Assembly: GCA_021805955.1 (NCBI GenBank)
Contig: JAJZDO010000436.1
Location: 1-7,460, forward strand
Reading direction: 5' to 3'
DNA: 7,460 nucleotides
Origin: Acidobacteriota bacterium
Lineage (GTDB): Bacteria; Acidobacteriota; Terriglobia; Terriglobales; Acidobacteriaceae
Below, piece after piece: positions 1 through 5,188 of this stretch. Below the pieces are notes generated by a model. That model saw nothing but the letters and a program-made list of their open reading frames with translations, searched no databases and was not told the DNA's origin. Numbering within the stretch: position 1 is the stretch's first letter; the number at the start of each line of letters is the position of its first letter. The position numbers were made by a program, and so were the translations under genes.

Positions 1-50
1 CCTATAACGGTTTAGCAAACCGCCGCCTTCAGCCTCTCGGCCATCTCTCC
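1..50 (-). tRNA. tRNA-Ser (anticodon GCU), 3' part outside window
   Basis: Read on the minus strand from position 50, the sequence has a 7-nt acceptor 5' strand (GGAGAGA), U8, G9, a D arm of the serine type (GCC...GGC closing a loop with GAGAGGCUGAA), and an anticodon stem GCGGU/ACCGU closing the loop UUGCUAA. That puts GCU at positions 34-36, the tRNA-Ser reading AGC/AGU codons. The window ends just after the anticodon stem, so the long variable arm, T arm and acceptor 3' strand cannot be seen. Identity rests on the anticodon and the typical serine D arm; I am confident. Confidence 0.92.
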
Positions 51-60
51 GCGCCCATCC

Positions 61-66
61 AGTATA
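61..66 (-). promoter_or_regulatory. Probable -10 box for tRNA-Ser
   Basis: TATACT on the minus strand lies 10 nt upstream of the mature tRNA 5' end, which would give a very short leader. No good -35 is seen at 16-18 nt; TTGAAT occurs at a 14-nt spacing, which is too short for a standard sigma-70 site. Placed by eye. Confidence 0.4.
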
Positions 67-171
67 GCGGACCTTCCAGGATTCAACACATCCTCACCAA
101 TCCTCGCCGAACTGGACCCCGCAATCGTGCCAGCCTGCACCCGTACCCGGTCCAGCATCACACCGGATCTT

Positions 172-206
172 TGCAATCATTCCCGCGAACCGCCGGAATG
201 ATTGCA
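172..206. repeat. Perfect 12-bp inverted repeat, 11-nt loop
   Basis: TGCAATCATTCC at 172-183 is exactly complementary to GGAATGATTGCA at 195-206, enclosing 11 nt. There is no T-run after either arm, so it does not look like a Rho-independent terminator. It sits between two divergent units (tRNA-Ser leftward, kinase rightward), so it could be an operator-like dyad or a REP-like element. The right arm ends exactly where the hexamer repeat begins. The structure is certain; its function is unknown. Confidence 0.75.
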
Positions 207-235
207 TCTATATCTATATCTATATCTATATCTAT
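206..235. repeat. Hexanucleotide tandem repeat (ATCTAT)x5
   Basis: Five exact, uninterrupted copies of ATCTAT, followed by a degenerate ATTTA. It is AT-only apart from one C per unit and contrasts sharply with the GC-rich surroundings. Such short tandem repeats change copy number by replication slippage. Here it lies upstream of the kinase, roughly 30 bp before a TATAAT hexamer, so length changes could alter promoter spacing; that is inference. Confidence 0.95.
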
Positions 236-265
236 ATTTAGGATAGGGCGAGCCGCCCGCTCACG

Positions 266-271
266 TATAAT
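266..271 (+). promoter_or_regulatory. Possible -10 box upstream of kinase
   Basis: A perfect TATAAT hexamer faces the kinase gene. The position 17 nt upstream reads ATAGGG, which is not a -35, and there is no extended-10 TG. It would give a leader of about 60 nt to GTG 339 or 150 nt to ATG 432. Confidence 0.3.
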
Positions 272-431
272 TTTGCGCTGAGGGATTTCCCGACGCAGCG
301 CGAATGGTTTCTTTTGATGGCACAGCAGTCCCACTGCCGTGCTGACAAGGATGGAAGCAGTTTGTACTCGAGTCCAACACCAGCATCCATTCGAGGATGA
401 ACCACTTGCAGGTGAAAGTGAGTTGCTGCGC

Positions 432-1139
432 ATGAAGTCTCGCCTCCGGATTGGCATTGCACTCGCCGCGCTGCTGCTCGGCATCTGCGTACCCTTGCTC
501 ATCTATTTTGGTCCGGTATTGTTTTCCGAGCGTTACCTGCCCCATCGTTTTTGTTATCTTGCGCAGCCGTGGCTCATTTGGACCAACGCCCCGGCGGACA
601 TGGCCATCTTCCTCGCGTATTTTGTCCTGTTTCAGTCCTTGTTTCTCCTGGCATGGCTGGTGCGCAGCCAAATGCGCCCCTATTTGTGGATTTTTCTTGC
701 CTTCGGCTTATTCATCCTCACCTGCGGCCTCACCCATCTCATGGAAGTCGTGACCATCTGGTGGCCACTCTATCCCCTTTCAACTTCGGTCAAAATCTTA
801 TGCGCGCTGGCGTCCGTGCCCACCGCGATTGTCTTTCAGAGGAAGGTCCCTCTGCTTGCCAAAGAAATGAACCAGTACCTCAGCGAAATGCATACCAGTC
901 GCGAGGCCCTCGTCGCTTCCGAACGGCTAGCGGCGGTCGGCAGACTTTCGACAAGCATCAGTCACGAGATCAACAATCCGCTGGAAGCCGTCATGAACTT
1001 GATGTATCTCATCGGAACACATCCGGGCTGCCCGCCGATCTTCAGCCCTCGGTCACACTTGCCGAGGAGGAGCTCAAGCGCGTTGCCACCATCGCAAACC
1101 ACACCCTCACCTATTACCGCGAGTCGGCGCAGCCGATAA
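432..1139 (+). CDS. ETR1-like sensor histidine kinase, N-terminal part (frame broken near 1028)
   Basis: Membrane sensor plus H-box of an orphan histidine kinase. Numbered from ATG 432, a first hydrophobic segment (about 9-27) is followed by an ethylene-receptor-like three-helix domain (about 36-135). It begins with a PHRFCYL...WLIW stretch and contains D56, Y63 and the FILTCGLTH motif with C98 and H102. These match ETR1 D25, Y32, C65 and H69; C65/H69 hold Cu(I) in ETR1. I95 matches I62, but P36 is replaced by F67. A short coiled linker (about 140-170) leads to the H-box SISHEINNPLEAV, phospho-acceptor H178. True homology ends at about residue 199; the remaining codons to 1139 are out of frame and meaningless. 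ATG 432 is chosen because a lysine/arginine-led hydrophobic segment follows directly, with a weak AGTGAG upstream; ATG 351 and GTG 339 are alternatives. No response regulator is adjacent. Confidence 0.8.
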   Translation: MKSRLRIGIALAALLLGICVPLLIYFGPVLFSERYLPHRFCYLAQPWLIWTNAPADMAIFLAYFVLFQSLFLLAWLVRSQMRPYLWIFLAFGLFILTCGLTHLMEVVTIWWPLYPLSTSVKILCALASVPTAIVFQRKVPLLAKEMNQYLSEMHTSREALVASERLAAVGRLSTSISHEINNPLEAVMNLMYLIGTHPGCPPIFSPRSHLPRRSSSALPPSQTTPSPITASRRSR

Positions 1140-1675
1140 ATGTGAATTTAAAACAGGTCGCTGAGGATGTCCTCGCTCTGGAGCGCGCCCATATTGCATC
1201 CGCGCGGGTTTCAGTCACCTCGAAATTTGTTGGGAACGATCCAATCATCACCGCCCATCCAGGCGAAATACGGCAAATCTTGATTAACCTAATTGAGAAT
1301 GCCCTCGATGCCCTGTCCCCCGGAGGCAAAATGTATGTTTCCGTGCGACCCCGCTTCAAACTGTCCTCGGTACAACCTGGATACAGTCTTCGGGTGGCAG
1401 ATTCCGGACACGGAATTTCTCGCGCGGTCATGCCCAACCTATTCACTCCATTTTTCAGCACCAAGGGATCGAGTGGCACTGGATTGGGTCTTTGGATTGT
1501 CCGCCAGATCACTGAAAAACACGGCGGCGATCTGCGCGTCCGCTCCCGGGAAGGTGTCGGAACGGTTGTGTCGATCTGGCTCCCTGTGCTCGCGAATCCG
1601 GGCGGAGGACAAACGATGCAGGCGAAATCCCAGTATCGCGTTTTGGCGGGGTCTGTTCCACTCAAGGATAAATAG
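1028..1675 (+). CDS. Sensor histidine kinase, C-terminal HATPase part (continuation of the broken kinase)
   Basis: Second half of the same kinase in the next reading frame. Joining the frames at C1028 (last codon GGC, next codon CTG) restores a 414-residue protein with natural HisKA spacing. In that numbering the second dimerisation helix runs to about 230. The ATP-binding domain shows the N-box ILINLIENALDAL (N286, N290), the G1 box DSGHG (324-328), the F-box FTPFFSTK (338-345) and the G2 box GTGLGL (349-354). All catalytic boxes are intact, so only the frame is damaged. The frame stays open upstream to 551, but translation there is antisense-like nonsense, not kinase. No start codon with a ribosome site lies near 1028, so the piece is unlikely to be made alone. 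The break looks like one missing base, from sequencing error or recent mutation. Confidence 0.8.
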   Translation: MPADLQPSVTLAEEELKRVATIANHTLTYYRESAQPINVNLKQVAEDVLALERAHIASARVSVTSKFVGNDPIITAHPGEIRQILINLIENALDALSPGGKMYVSVRPRFKLSSVQPGYSLRVADSGHGISRAVMPNLFTPFFSTKGSSGTGLGLWIVRQITEKHGGDLRVRSREGVGTVVSIWLPVLANPGGGQTMQAKSQYRVLAGSVPLKDK

Positions 1676-1686
1676 CCGCGTCAACC

Positions 1687-1879
1687 ATGCCGATCACCAT
1701 CGCTCCTCACTGTCTCGCCAGATCCGGAGTCCGAAGAGAAGCCGGCGATCTTTGGTCTTGCCGTTTTCCCCCAGGCAACATACAGCACCCATCCATTCCT
1801 CAAGCCGAAGATCGATCCAATCCTGACCGCGCCGGTCGGTCCCATCCCCACGGAAATCCACGCCGAGGCCGTAAAATAG
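1687..1879 (+). pseudogene. Small coding-like remnant, unknown product
   Basis: The frame read from about 1703 to TAG 1877-1879 gives some 58 residues of ordinary protein character (SPDPESEEKPAIFG, then proline- and threonine-rich, ending in HAEAVK), with third positions mostly G or C by eye. It has no start codon in frame. ATG 1687, 11 bases after the kinase stop, opens the neighbouring frame; removing one C near 1705 would join MPITIA to this frame and make a protein of about 63 residues. I do not recognise it. The antisense frame from 1914 to 1681 is also open (77 codons), so strand is not settled. It could be a decayed gene or simply intergenic sequence. If ATG 1687 is read without correction it runs into the following oxidoreductase, adding 76 unlikely residues to that protein. 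Confidence 0.28.
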
Positions 1880-1886
1880 AGAATAG

Positions 1887-2595
1887 GTCGCAACCAGCGA
1901 TCCAGCAGGTACATTTGAAACGAATTTTTTCTCTTCTCTTGCTGGCGGCATTCGTCGCCGCCGCTCCTATGGTTCGTGCGCAATCGGCGCAACATACTCA
2001 GGTCCACGATGCGACCCCGTTAAAGCCGCCTGCGGGCGCTCGCGTTGCGATTGTGGAATTCGGCGACATGGAATGCCCCATGTGCTCTGAAGTCAATCCC
2101 CTGTTGATGTCCGCTGCCGCGAAGTATCGCATTCCCTGGGTGCGCTATGACTTTCCGCTGCCCTTCCATATCTGGAGCTTCCAGGCCGCCGTGGATGCGC
2201 GCTGGTTCGATACCAGGTCCAAACAATTAGGCGACGATTTTCGCAATGCCGTCTTTGCCAACCAGCGAAGTATCGAGACCCAGCAGGAATTGCGCGCGTT
2301 CGCCGACAAATTCGCCCAACAGCACGGCATCGGATTTCCATTTGCCGTCGACCCGCAGGGAAAACTTGCGGCGGAAGTGAAGGCTGATTACGCGCTGGGC
2401 CAGCGCGTCGGGATTGAACACACCCCCACCATCTGGGTTGTCACCAACCAGACCACCGGGGTGCCGTACGTGGAAGTCATCAATCCGGACAACCTTTACC
2501 AGATCATCGATGAAGCCATCGCGGAAACCGCCAACGAGGGCCACAGCTCCGCGCATACCGCGAGCCACGCGCACCACCATACTGTCAGCCCGTAG
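1887..2595 (+). repeat. Tandem duplication, unit 1 (partner 2698-3406)
   Basis: These 709 bases align without gaps to 2698-3406, an offset of 811 bases. Similarity begins abruptly at GTCGCA, a few codons inside the 5' end of copy 2, and runs to the stop codon. It is lowest at the 5' end and very high at the 3' end, where 2485-2547 is identical over 63 bases to 3296-3358. Confidence 0.9.
1915..2595 (+). CDS. DsbA-like periplasmic thiol:disulfide oxidoreductase, copy 1, His-rich tail
   Basis: Secreted thioredoxin-fold protein, 226 residues from TTG 1915. The signal peptide follows at once (KRIFSLLLLAAFVAAAPMVRA, cleavage likely after residue 22). The fold starts at about 43 with VAIVEFGDMECPMC; C54-P-M-C57 is the redox site, followed by a helical insert (about 85-140) and the cis-proline loop HTPTIWV with P171, as in DsbA/thioredoxin-4 proteins. 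The C-terminus carries six histidines in 13 residues (210-222), a possible metal-binding tail. Likely role: forming or shuffling disulfides in envelope proteins; partner unknown. TTG is chosen because CAGG lies 5 nt upstream, the signal peptide starts there, and the codon is conserved in copy 2. The only in-frame ATG (1687) would put a 76-residue arginine- and proline-rich stretch before the signal peptide. It is about 89% identical to the next gene. Confidence 0.88.
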   Translation: MKRIFSLLLLAAFVAAAPMVRAQSAQHTQVHDATPLKPPAGARVAIVEFGDMECPMCSEVNPLLMSAAAKYRIPWVRYDFPLPFHIWSFQAAVDARWFDTRSKQLGDDFRNAVFANQRSIETQQELRAFADKFAQQHGIGFPFAVDPQGKLAAEVKADYALGQRVGIEHTPTIWVVTNQTTGVPYVEVINPDNLYQIIDEAIAETANEGHSSAHTASHAHHHTVSP

Positions 2596-2633
2596 CCATA
2601 GTGCTGTCGACTATCCCAGATATCGGGCTGACA
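2583..2633. repeat. Inverted repeat spanning the copy 1 stop codon
   Basis: TGTCAGCCCG (2583-2592) pairs perfectly with CGGGCTGACA (2624-2633). The left arm covers the last sense codons just before TAG; the 31-nt loop holds a smaller stem, ATAGT (2598-2602) with ACTAT (2610-2614). No U-run follows, so it is not a classic terminator; it may protect the copy 1 mRNA 3' end or attenuate read-through into copy 2. Copy 2 has no equivalent after its own stop. Confidence 0.55.
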
Positions 2634-2635
2634 CA

Positions 2636-2665
2636 TTGATCCGGAGTTAGATCCTTCTGTATAAG
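2636..2665 (+). promoter_or_regulatory. Probable sigma-70 promoter of DsbA-like copy 2
   Basis: TTGATC (2636-2641) and TATAAG (2660-2665) are separated by 18 nt and lie 22 nt before the ATG of copy 2. It starts right after the inverted repeat that ends copy 1, so the second gene probably has its own transcript. Placed by eye. Confidence 0.5.
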
Positions 2666-2676
2666 AACCGCAGCTC

Positions 2677-2682
2677 AGGAGA
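2677..2682 (+). promoter_or_regulatory. Shine-Dalgarno site of copy 2
   Basis: AGGAGA, four bases before ATG 2687, is the best ribosome site in the window and fixes the start of copy 2 upstream of the TTG (2726) that matches the start used for copy 1. Confidence 0.7.
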
Positions 2683-2686
2683 TCAA

Positions 2687-3406
2687 ATGACACATGTGTC
2701 GCAGCCAGCGATCCCGCAAGCACTCTTGAAGCGCATGGTTTCTCTTTTTCCGCTGCTCGCATTCATCGCCATCACCCCGGTTCTCTCCGCGCAGGCGTGG
2801 TCGCATACCCAGGTTCATGACGCAACCCCGTTAAAACCACCTGCCGGTGCCCGTGTCGCAGTTGTGGGGTTTGGAGACATGGAATGTCCCGTGTGCGGCA
2901 GCGTCAATCCGTTGTTGATGGCAGCGGCTGCGAAGTATCGCATTCCGTGGGTACGCTATGATTTCCCCCTGTCATACCACGTCTGGAGCTTCCAGGCCTC
3001 GGTGGATGCGCGTTGGTTCGACACCAAATCAAAGAAATTGGGCTATGACTTTCGCAACGCCGTGTTTGCCAACCAGCAGAGCATTGAGACCACGCAGGAG
3101 TTGCGCGCCTTCGCTGACAAATTTGCCCAACAGCACGGCGTCGGATTTCCTTTTGCCGTCGACCCGCAAGGAAAACTCGCGGCGGAAGTCAAGGCTGATT
3201 ACGCGCTGGGCCAGCGCATCGGCATTCAACGTACCCCCACCATCTGGGTCGTCACCAACCAGACCACCGGGGTGCCGTATGTGGAAGTCGTCAACCCGGA
3301 CAACCTTTACCAGATCATCGATGAAGCCATCGCGGAAACCGCCAACGAGGGCCACAGCCCCGCGCATACAGCGAGCCACGCGCACCACCACACTGTCAGC
3401 CAATAG
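2687..3406 (+). CDS. DsbA-like periplasmic thiol:disulfide oxidoreductase, copy 2, His-rich tail
   Basis: Second secreted thioredoxin-fold protein, 239 residues from ATG 2687 with AGGAGA upstream. A 15-residue n-region precedes the hydrophobic core (about 18-33); cleavage is likely after LSA (residue 35). The redox site is C67-P-V-C70 in GDMECPVCG; the cis-proline is P184 in RTPTIWV; six histidines lie between 223 and 235. Against copy 1 I count about 22 differences in 200 aligned residues. Several cluster at the active site (CPMCSE against CPVCGS; E against G seven residues before the first cysteine) and just before the cis-proline (EH against QR), so the two may differ in redox potential or substrate. 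The tail and last 60 codons are nearly unchanged. Role as for copy 1: envelope thiol redox, partner unknown. It is probably transcribed separately from its own promoter. Confidence 0.9.
   Translation: MTHVSQPAIPQALLKRMVSLFPLLAFIAITPVLSAQAWSHTQVHDATPLKPPAGARVAVVGFGDMECPVCGSVNPLLMAAAAKYRIPWVRYDFPLSYHVWSFQASVDARWFDTKSKKLGYDFRNAVFANQQSIETTQELRAFADKFAQQHGVGFPFAVDPQGKLAAEVKADYALGQRIGIQRTPTIWVVTNQTTGVPYVEVVNPDNLYQIIDEAIAETANEGHSPAHTASHAHHHTVSQ
2698..3406 (+). repeat. Tandem duplication, unit 2 (partner 1887-2595)
   Basis: Gap-free 709-base counterpart of 1887-2595. The duplicated stretch starts 11 bases downstream of this copy's ATG, so the ATG and ribosome site lie outside the shared region. This explains why copy 1 lacks an equivalent ATG. 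Confidence 0.9.
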
Positions 3407-3431
3407 CGCGCATCTCTGTATCGCCTCATCC

Positions 3432-3458
3432 ATGCCGCGATCCTGACCCGCGCGGCAT
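3432..3458. repeat. GC-rich inverted repeat after copy 2
   Basis: ATGCCGCG (3432-3439) pairs with CGCGGCAT (3451-3458) around an 11-nt loop, 25 bases after the copy 2 stop. It could work as a weak terminator or RNA 3'-end stabiliser; no T-run follows. Confidence 0.45.
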
Positions 3459-3485
3459 CGGCCCTTGACGCGCCGTGTCCGATAT

Positions 3486-3517
3486 CGCGGCCCTGCCGGA
3501 ACACCCCGCGGGCCGCG
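3486..3517. repeat. GC-rich inverted repeat upstream of ddl
   Basis: CGCGGCCC (3486-3493) pairs with GGGCCGCG (3510-3517) around a 16-nt loop. It lies inside the longer open frame that would begin ddl at GTG 3475, which argues that this stretch is untranslated. No T-run. Confidence 0.45.
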
Positions 3518-3609
3518 TCGCCTCTGTATCTTTGAATCCTCCCCCCCTCGAATGCTTGCCTTTGTCCCCGCCTCTTCGCAGTACACTGAACCTTCGATCA
3601 ACCTCACAC

Positions 3610-4803
3610 ATGAAAAAACTACGCGTAGGCATTCTCTTTGGCGGTCGCAGCGGCGAGCATGAAGTCTCTCTGCTCTCCGCGGCCTCGGTCCTCCAGGCAA
3701 TTGACCGAAAAAAATACGATGTCCATCTGATCGGCATCACTCGGGACGGCCGCTGGCTCACCGCTGGCGATGCCGCCCACCTGCTGCCTTCTTCCACAGG
3801 CGCCACGCAGCATTTGCGTGCCGGTGATCCCGAAGCGACGCCCGGAGCCGCATTGCTGGAAAGCGGAGAAGAAGTGCTGGTCGCGCCCGTCCCTGCGAGC
3901 GCGGAACATGTCGGCGGTTCTCTCGCCACCCTCCGCTCCAGCGCGGAAACCTCTCTCAATGTGGATGTTATTTTCCCTGTGCTGCACGGCACGTTTGGCG
4001 AGGACGGCACTGTCCAGGGTTTGTTCGAGCTGGCGGATATCGCCTACGTGGGCTCCGGCGTGTTGGGCTCCTCGGCGGGCATGGATAAGGATGTGATGAA
4101 GCGCCTGTTCGCCGCCGCCAAACTCCCCATTCCAAAACATGTCACTGTGCTGCGTCGCGACTGGCGGGAAAATCCGCGCAAGGCAACGGGAAGCATCGAG
4201 GCCGCCCTGCGCTATCCCATGTTTGTGAAGCCGGCAAACCTCGGTTCCTCGGTGGGAATCAGCAAAGCGCATGACCGCAAGGAACTCAAGACAGCCGTCG
4301 ATCTGGCCGCCTCCTACGATCGCAAGATCGTGATCGAGCAAAGCATTGGCGGCAAGCAAGGCAAGGCGCGCGAGTTGGAAGTTGCCGTCCTGGGCAATGA
4401 TTCGCCCCAGGCTTCCGTGGTAGGCGAAGTGATTCCCTGCAAGGAGTTTTACGATTACGAGGCCAAATACCTCAGCGAAGGCTCGGAGCTGATCATCCCG
4501 GCGCCATTGACCAGGACGCAAACAAAACAGGTCCAGCAAATGGCCATCGATGCCTTTCGAGCCTGCGATTGCGCCGGCATGGCCCGCGTCGACTTCCTCA
4601 TGGAGCCGGGCGAACCCAGCAGCGCTCGCCCAAAAAAGATCTTCCTGAATGAAGTGAACACCCTCCCCGGCTTCACCAGCATCAGCATGTATCCCAAGCT
4701 GTGGCAGGCTACTGGACTTCCCTACAGTCAACTGATCGACCGCCTGCTCGAATTCGCGTTGGAGCGCCACGGAGAAAAGAAAAACAACCGCTATGACGTG
4801 TAA
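3610..4803 (+). CDS. ddl: D-alanine--D-alanine ligase
   Basis: Cytoplasmic ATP-grasp ligase that joins two D-alanines for the peptidoglycan precursor UDP-MurNAc-pentapeptide. It has 397 residues, longer than E. coli DdlB (306) because of an insert at about 50-115. Motifs in order: GGRSGEHEVSLLSA (11-24); LHGTFGEDGTVQG (125-137); YVGSGVLGSSAGMDK (146-160); FVKPANLGSSVGISK (205-219), the ATP-binding lysine and glycine-rich loop; LEVAVLG (256-262); GEVIPCKEFYDYEAKY (272-287), whose tyrosine loop is typical of D-Ala rather than D-lactate ligases; ARVDFL (325-330); and FLNEVNTLPGFT (345-356), the magnesium site. All catalytic parts look intact. ATG 3610 is chosen because the family's first beta strand follows at once; GTG 3475 would add 45 unconserved residues across a GC-rich hairpin. 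No Shine-Dalgarno precedes it. A TACACT at 3582-3587 could be a -10. The usual mur/fts neighbours are absent. Confidence 0.96.
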   Translation: MKKLRVGILFGGRSGEHEVSLLSAASVLQAIDRKKYDVHLIGITRDGRWLTAGDAAHLLPSSTGATQHLRAGDPEATPGAALLESGEEVLVAPVPASAEHVGGSLATLRSSAETSLNVDVIFPVLHGTFGEDGTVQGLFELADIAYVGSGVLGSSAGMDKDVMKRLFAAAKLPIPKHVTVLRRDWRENPRKATGSIEAALRYPMFVKPANLGSSVGISKAHDRKELKTAVDLAASYDRKIVIEQSIGGKQGKARELEVAVLGNDSPQASVVGEVIPCKEFYDYEAKYLSEGSELIIPAPLTRTQTKQVQQMAIDAFRACDCAGMARVDFLMEPGEPSSARPKKIFLNEVNTLPGFTSISMYPKLWQATGLPYSQLIDRLLEFALERHGEKKNNRYDV

Positions 4804-4867
4804 GTCCGTCGAAAACGCACGCACCAGCCCTACTACCTTGCTCCGAATATGACTAACCCGGTACTAG

Positions 4868-5134
4868 AGTGAATCTCTCGCGGCGCTTACACGAAGGCTG
4901 GCGCTCTTTCTCGCGCTGGTGCTGCTGTTTGAAGTGTTCCTCATCGCGATTGCGCCTCGATTTCACTCCGGCAGCGTGCTCAGAATGGCGAAGGATTCCC
5001 TTTTCCTGCGGGTGGACAAAGATCCTTCCTATTACATGGCACAGGGCGATCTAGCCTGGCATCGGCATCCGAATGCAATCTACGAAACGGCATTTTTCCA
5101 GCGCGGCATCGAAGACGATTCCAAAATTCCGTAG
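4868..5134 (+). pseudogene. Small membrane protein, unknown function, 5' end damaged or start unclear
   Basis: An 88-codon frame encodes a basic TRRL stretch, one strong hydrophobic helix (LALFLALVLLFEVFLIAIAP) and a soluble tail with a SYYMAQGDLAWHRHP segment, ending at TAG 5132-5134. I do not recognise the family. The only start codon in this frame near the beginning is GTG 4919, which would cut the helix in half and has no ribosome site. Two nearby starts open other frames and would join with a one-base change: GTG 4869 (with a base added near 4889, giving a basic n-region and then the helix) and ATG 4849 (with one base removed near 4867). It lies 65 bases after ddl on the same strand and may be co-transcribed. 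It could be a real gene with a sequencing indel or a decaying one. Confidence 0.45.
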
Positions 5135-5176
5135 CTCTCCGTTCGCGCCTTCTTCCCTACCTATGCCGTCGCGCCT

Positions 5177-5182
5177 TACAAT
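5177..5182 (+). promoter_or_regulatory. Possible -10 box giving a leaderless transcript
   Basis: TACAAT ends 6 bases before ATG 5189, the normal distance from a -10 box to a transcription start, so the mRNA would begin at the start codon. No ribosome site is seen before 5189. No clear -35 is present. Confidence 0.3.
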
Positions 5183-5188
5183 GTGGCC

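Larger units (their letters stand above)
51..431. other. Gene-poor region between tRNA-Ser and kinase
   Basis: About 380 bases with no convincing gene on either strand. Frames that stay open here lack recognisable protein character; one only translates the hexamer repeat into alternating Ile-Asp. The stretch holds the probable tRNA promoter, a perfect inverted repeat, a hexanucleotide tandem repeat and a TATAAT hexamer facing the kinase. If the kinase started at GTG 339 or ATG 351 instead of 432, the last part would be coding. Confidence 0.6.

Noticed and set aside
6..150. Minus-strand frame ending in MAERLKAAVC
   Set aside because: The end is the translated tRNA-Ser sequence, a common false gene; the upstream part is not convincing.
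206..235. Hexamer repeat as a CRISPR array
   Set aside because: The units are 6 bp and directly adjacent, with no spacers.
158..502. Minus-strand frame containing alternating Ile-Asp
   Set aside because: The Ile-Asp run is only the translated hexamer repeat; the rest has no protein character and overlaps the kinase start.
551..1027. N-terminal extension of the kinase C-terminal frame back to 551
   Set aside because: That frame is out of phase with the clearly homologous sensor domain, and its translation there is meaningless.
1018..1040. Programmed -1 frameshift in the kinase
   Set aside because: No slippery heptamer, and no stop codon or structure of the usual kind directly after; a single-base deletion is simpler.
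1681..1914. Minus-strand 77-codon frame starting at ATG 1914
   Set aside because: Its first codons are antisense to the shared 5' part of the oxidoreductase duplication and no family is recognised; it is mentioned as an alternative in the remnant entry.
3029..3700. Minus-strand frame of 223 codons across the end of copy 2 and the ddl leader
   Set aside because: It overlaps two well-supported genes on the other strand and has arginine-rich, low-quality sequence.
3619..4824. Minus-strand open frame of 401 codons opposite ddl
   Set aside because: It is antisense to an intact ddl in a phase that often stays open in GC-rich genes, and no family motif is visible.
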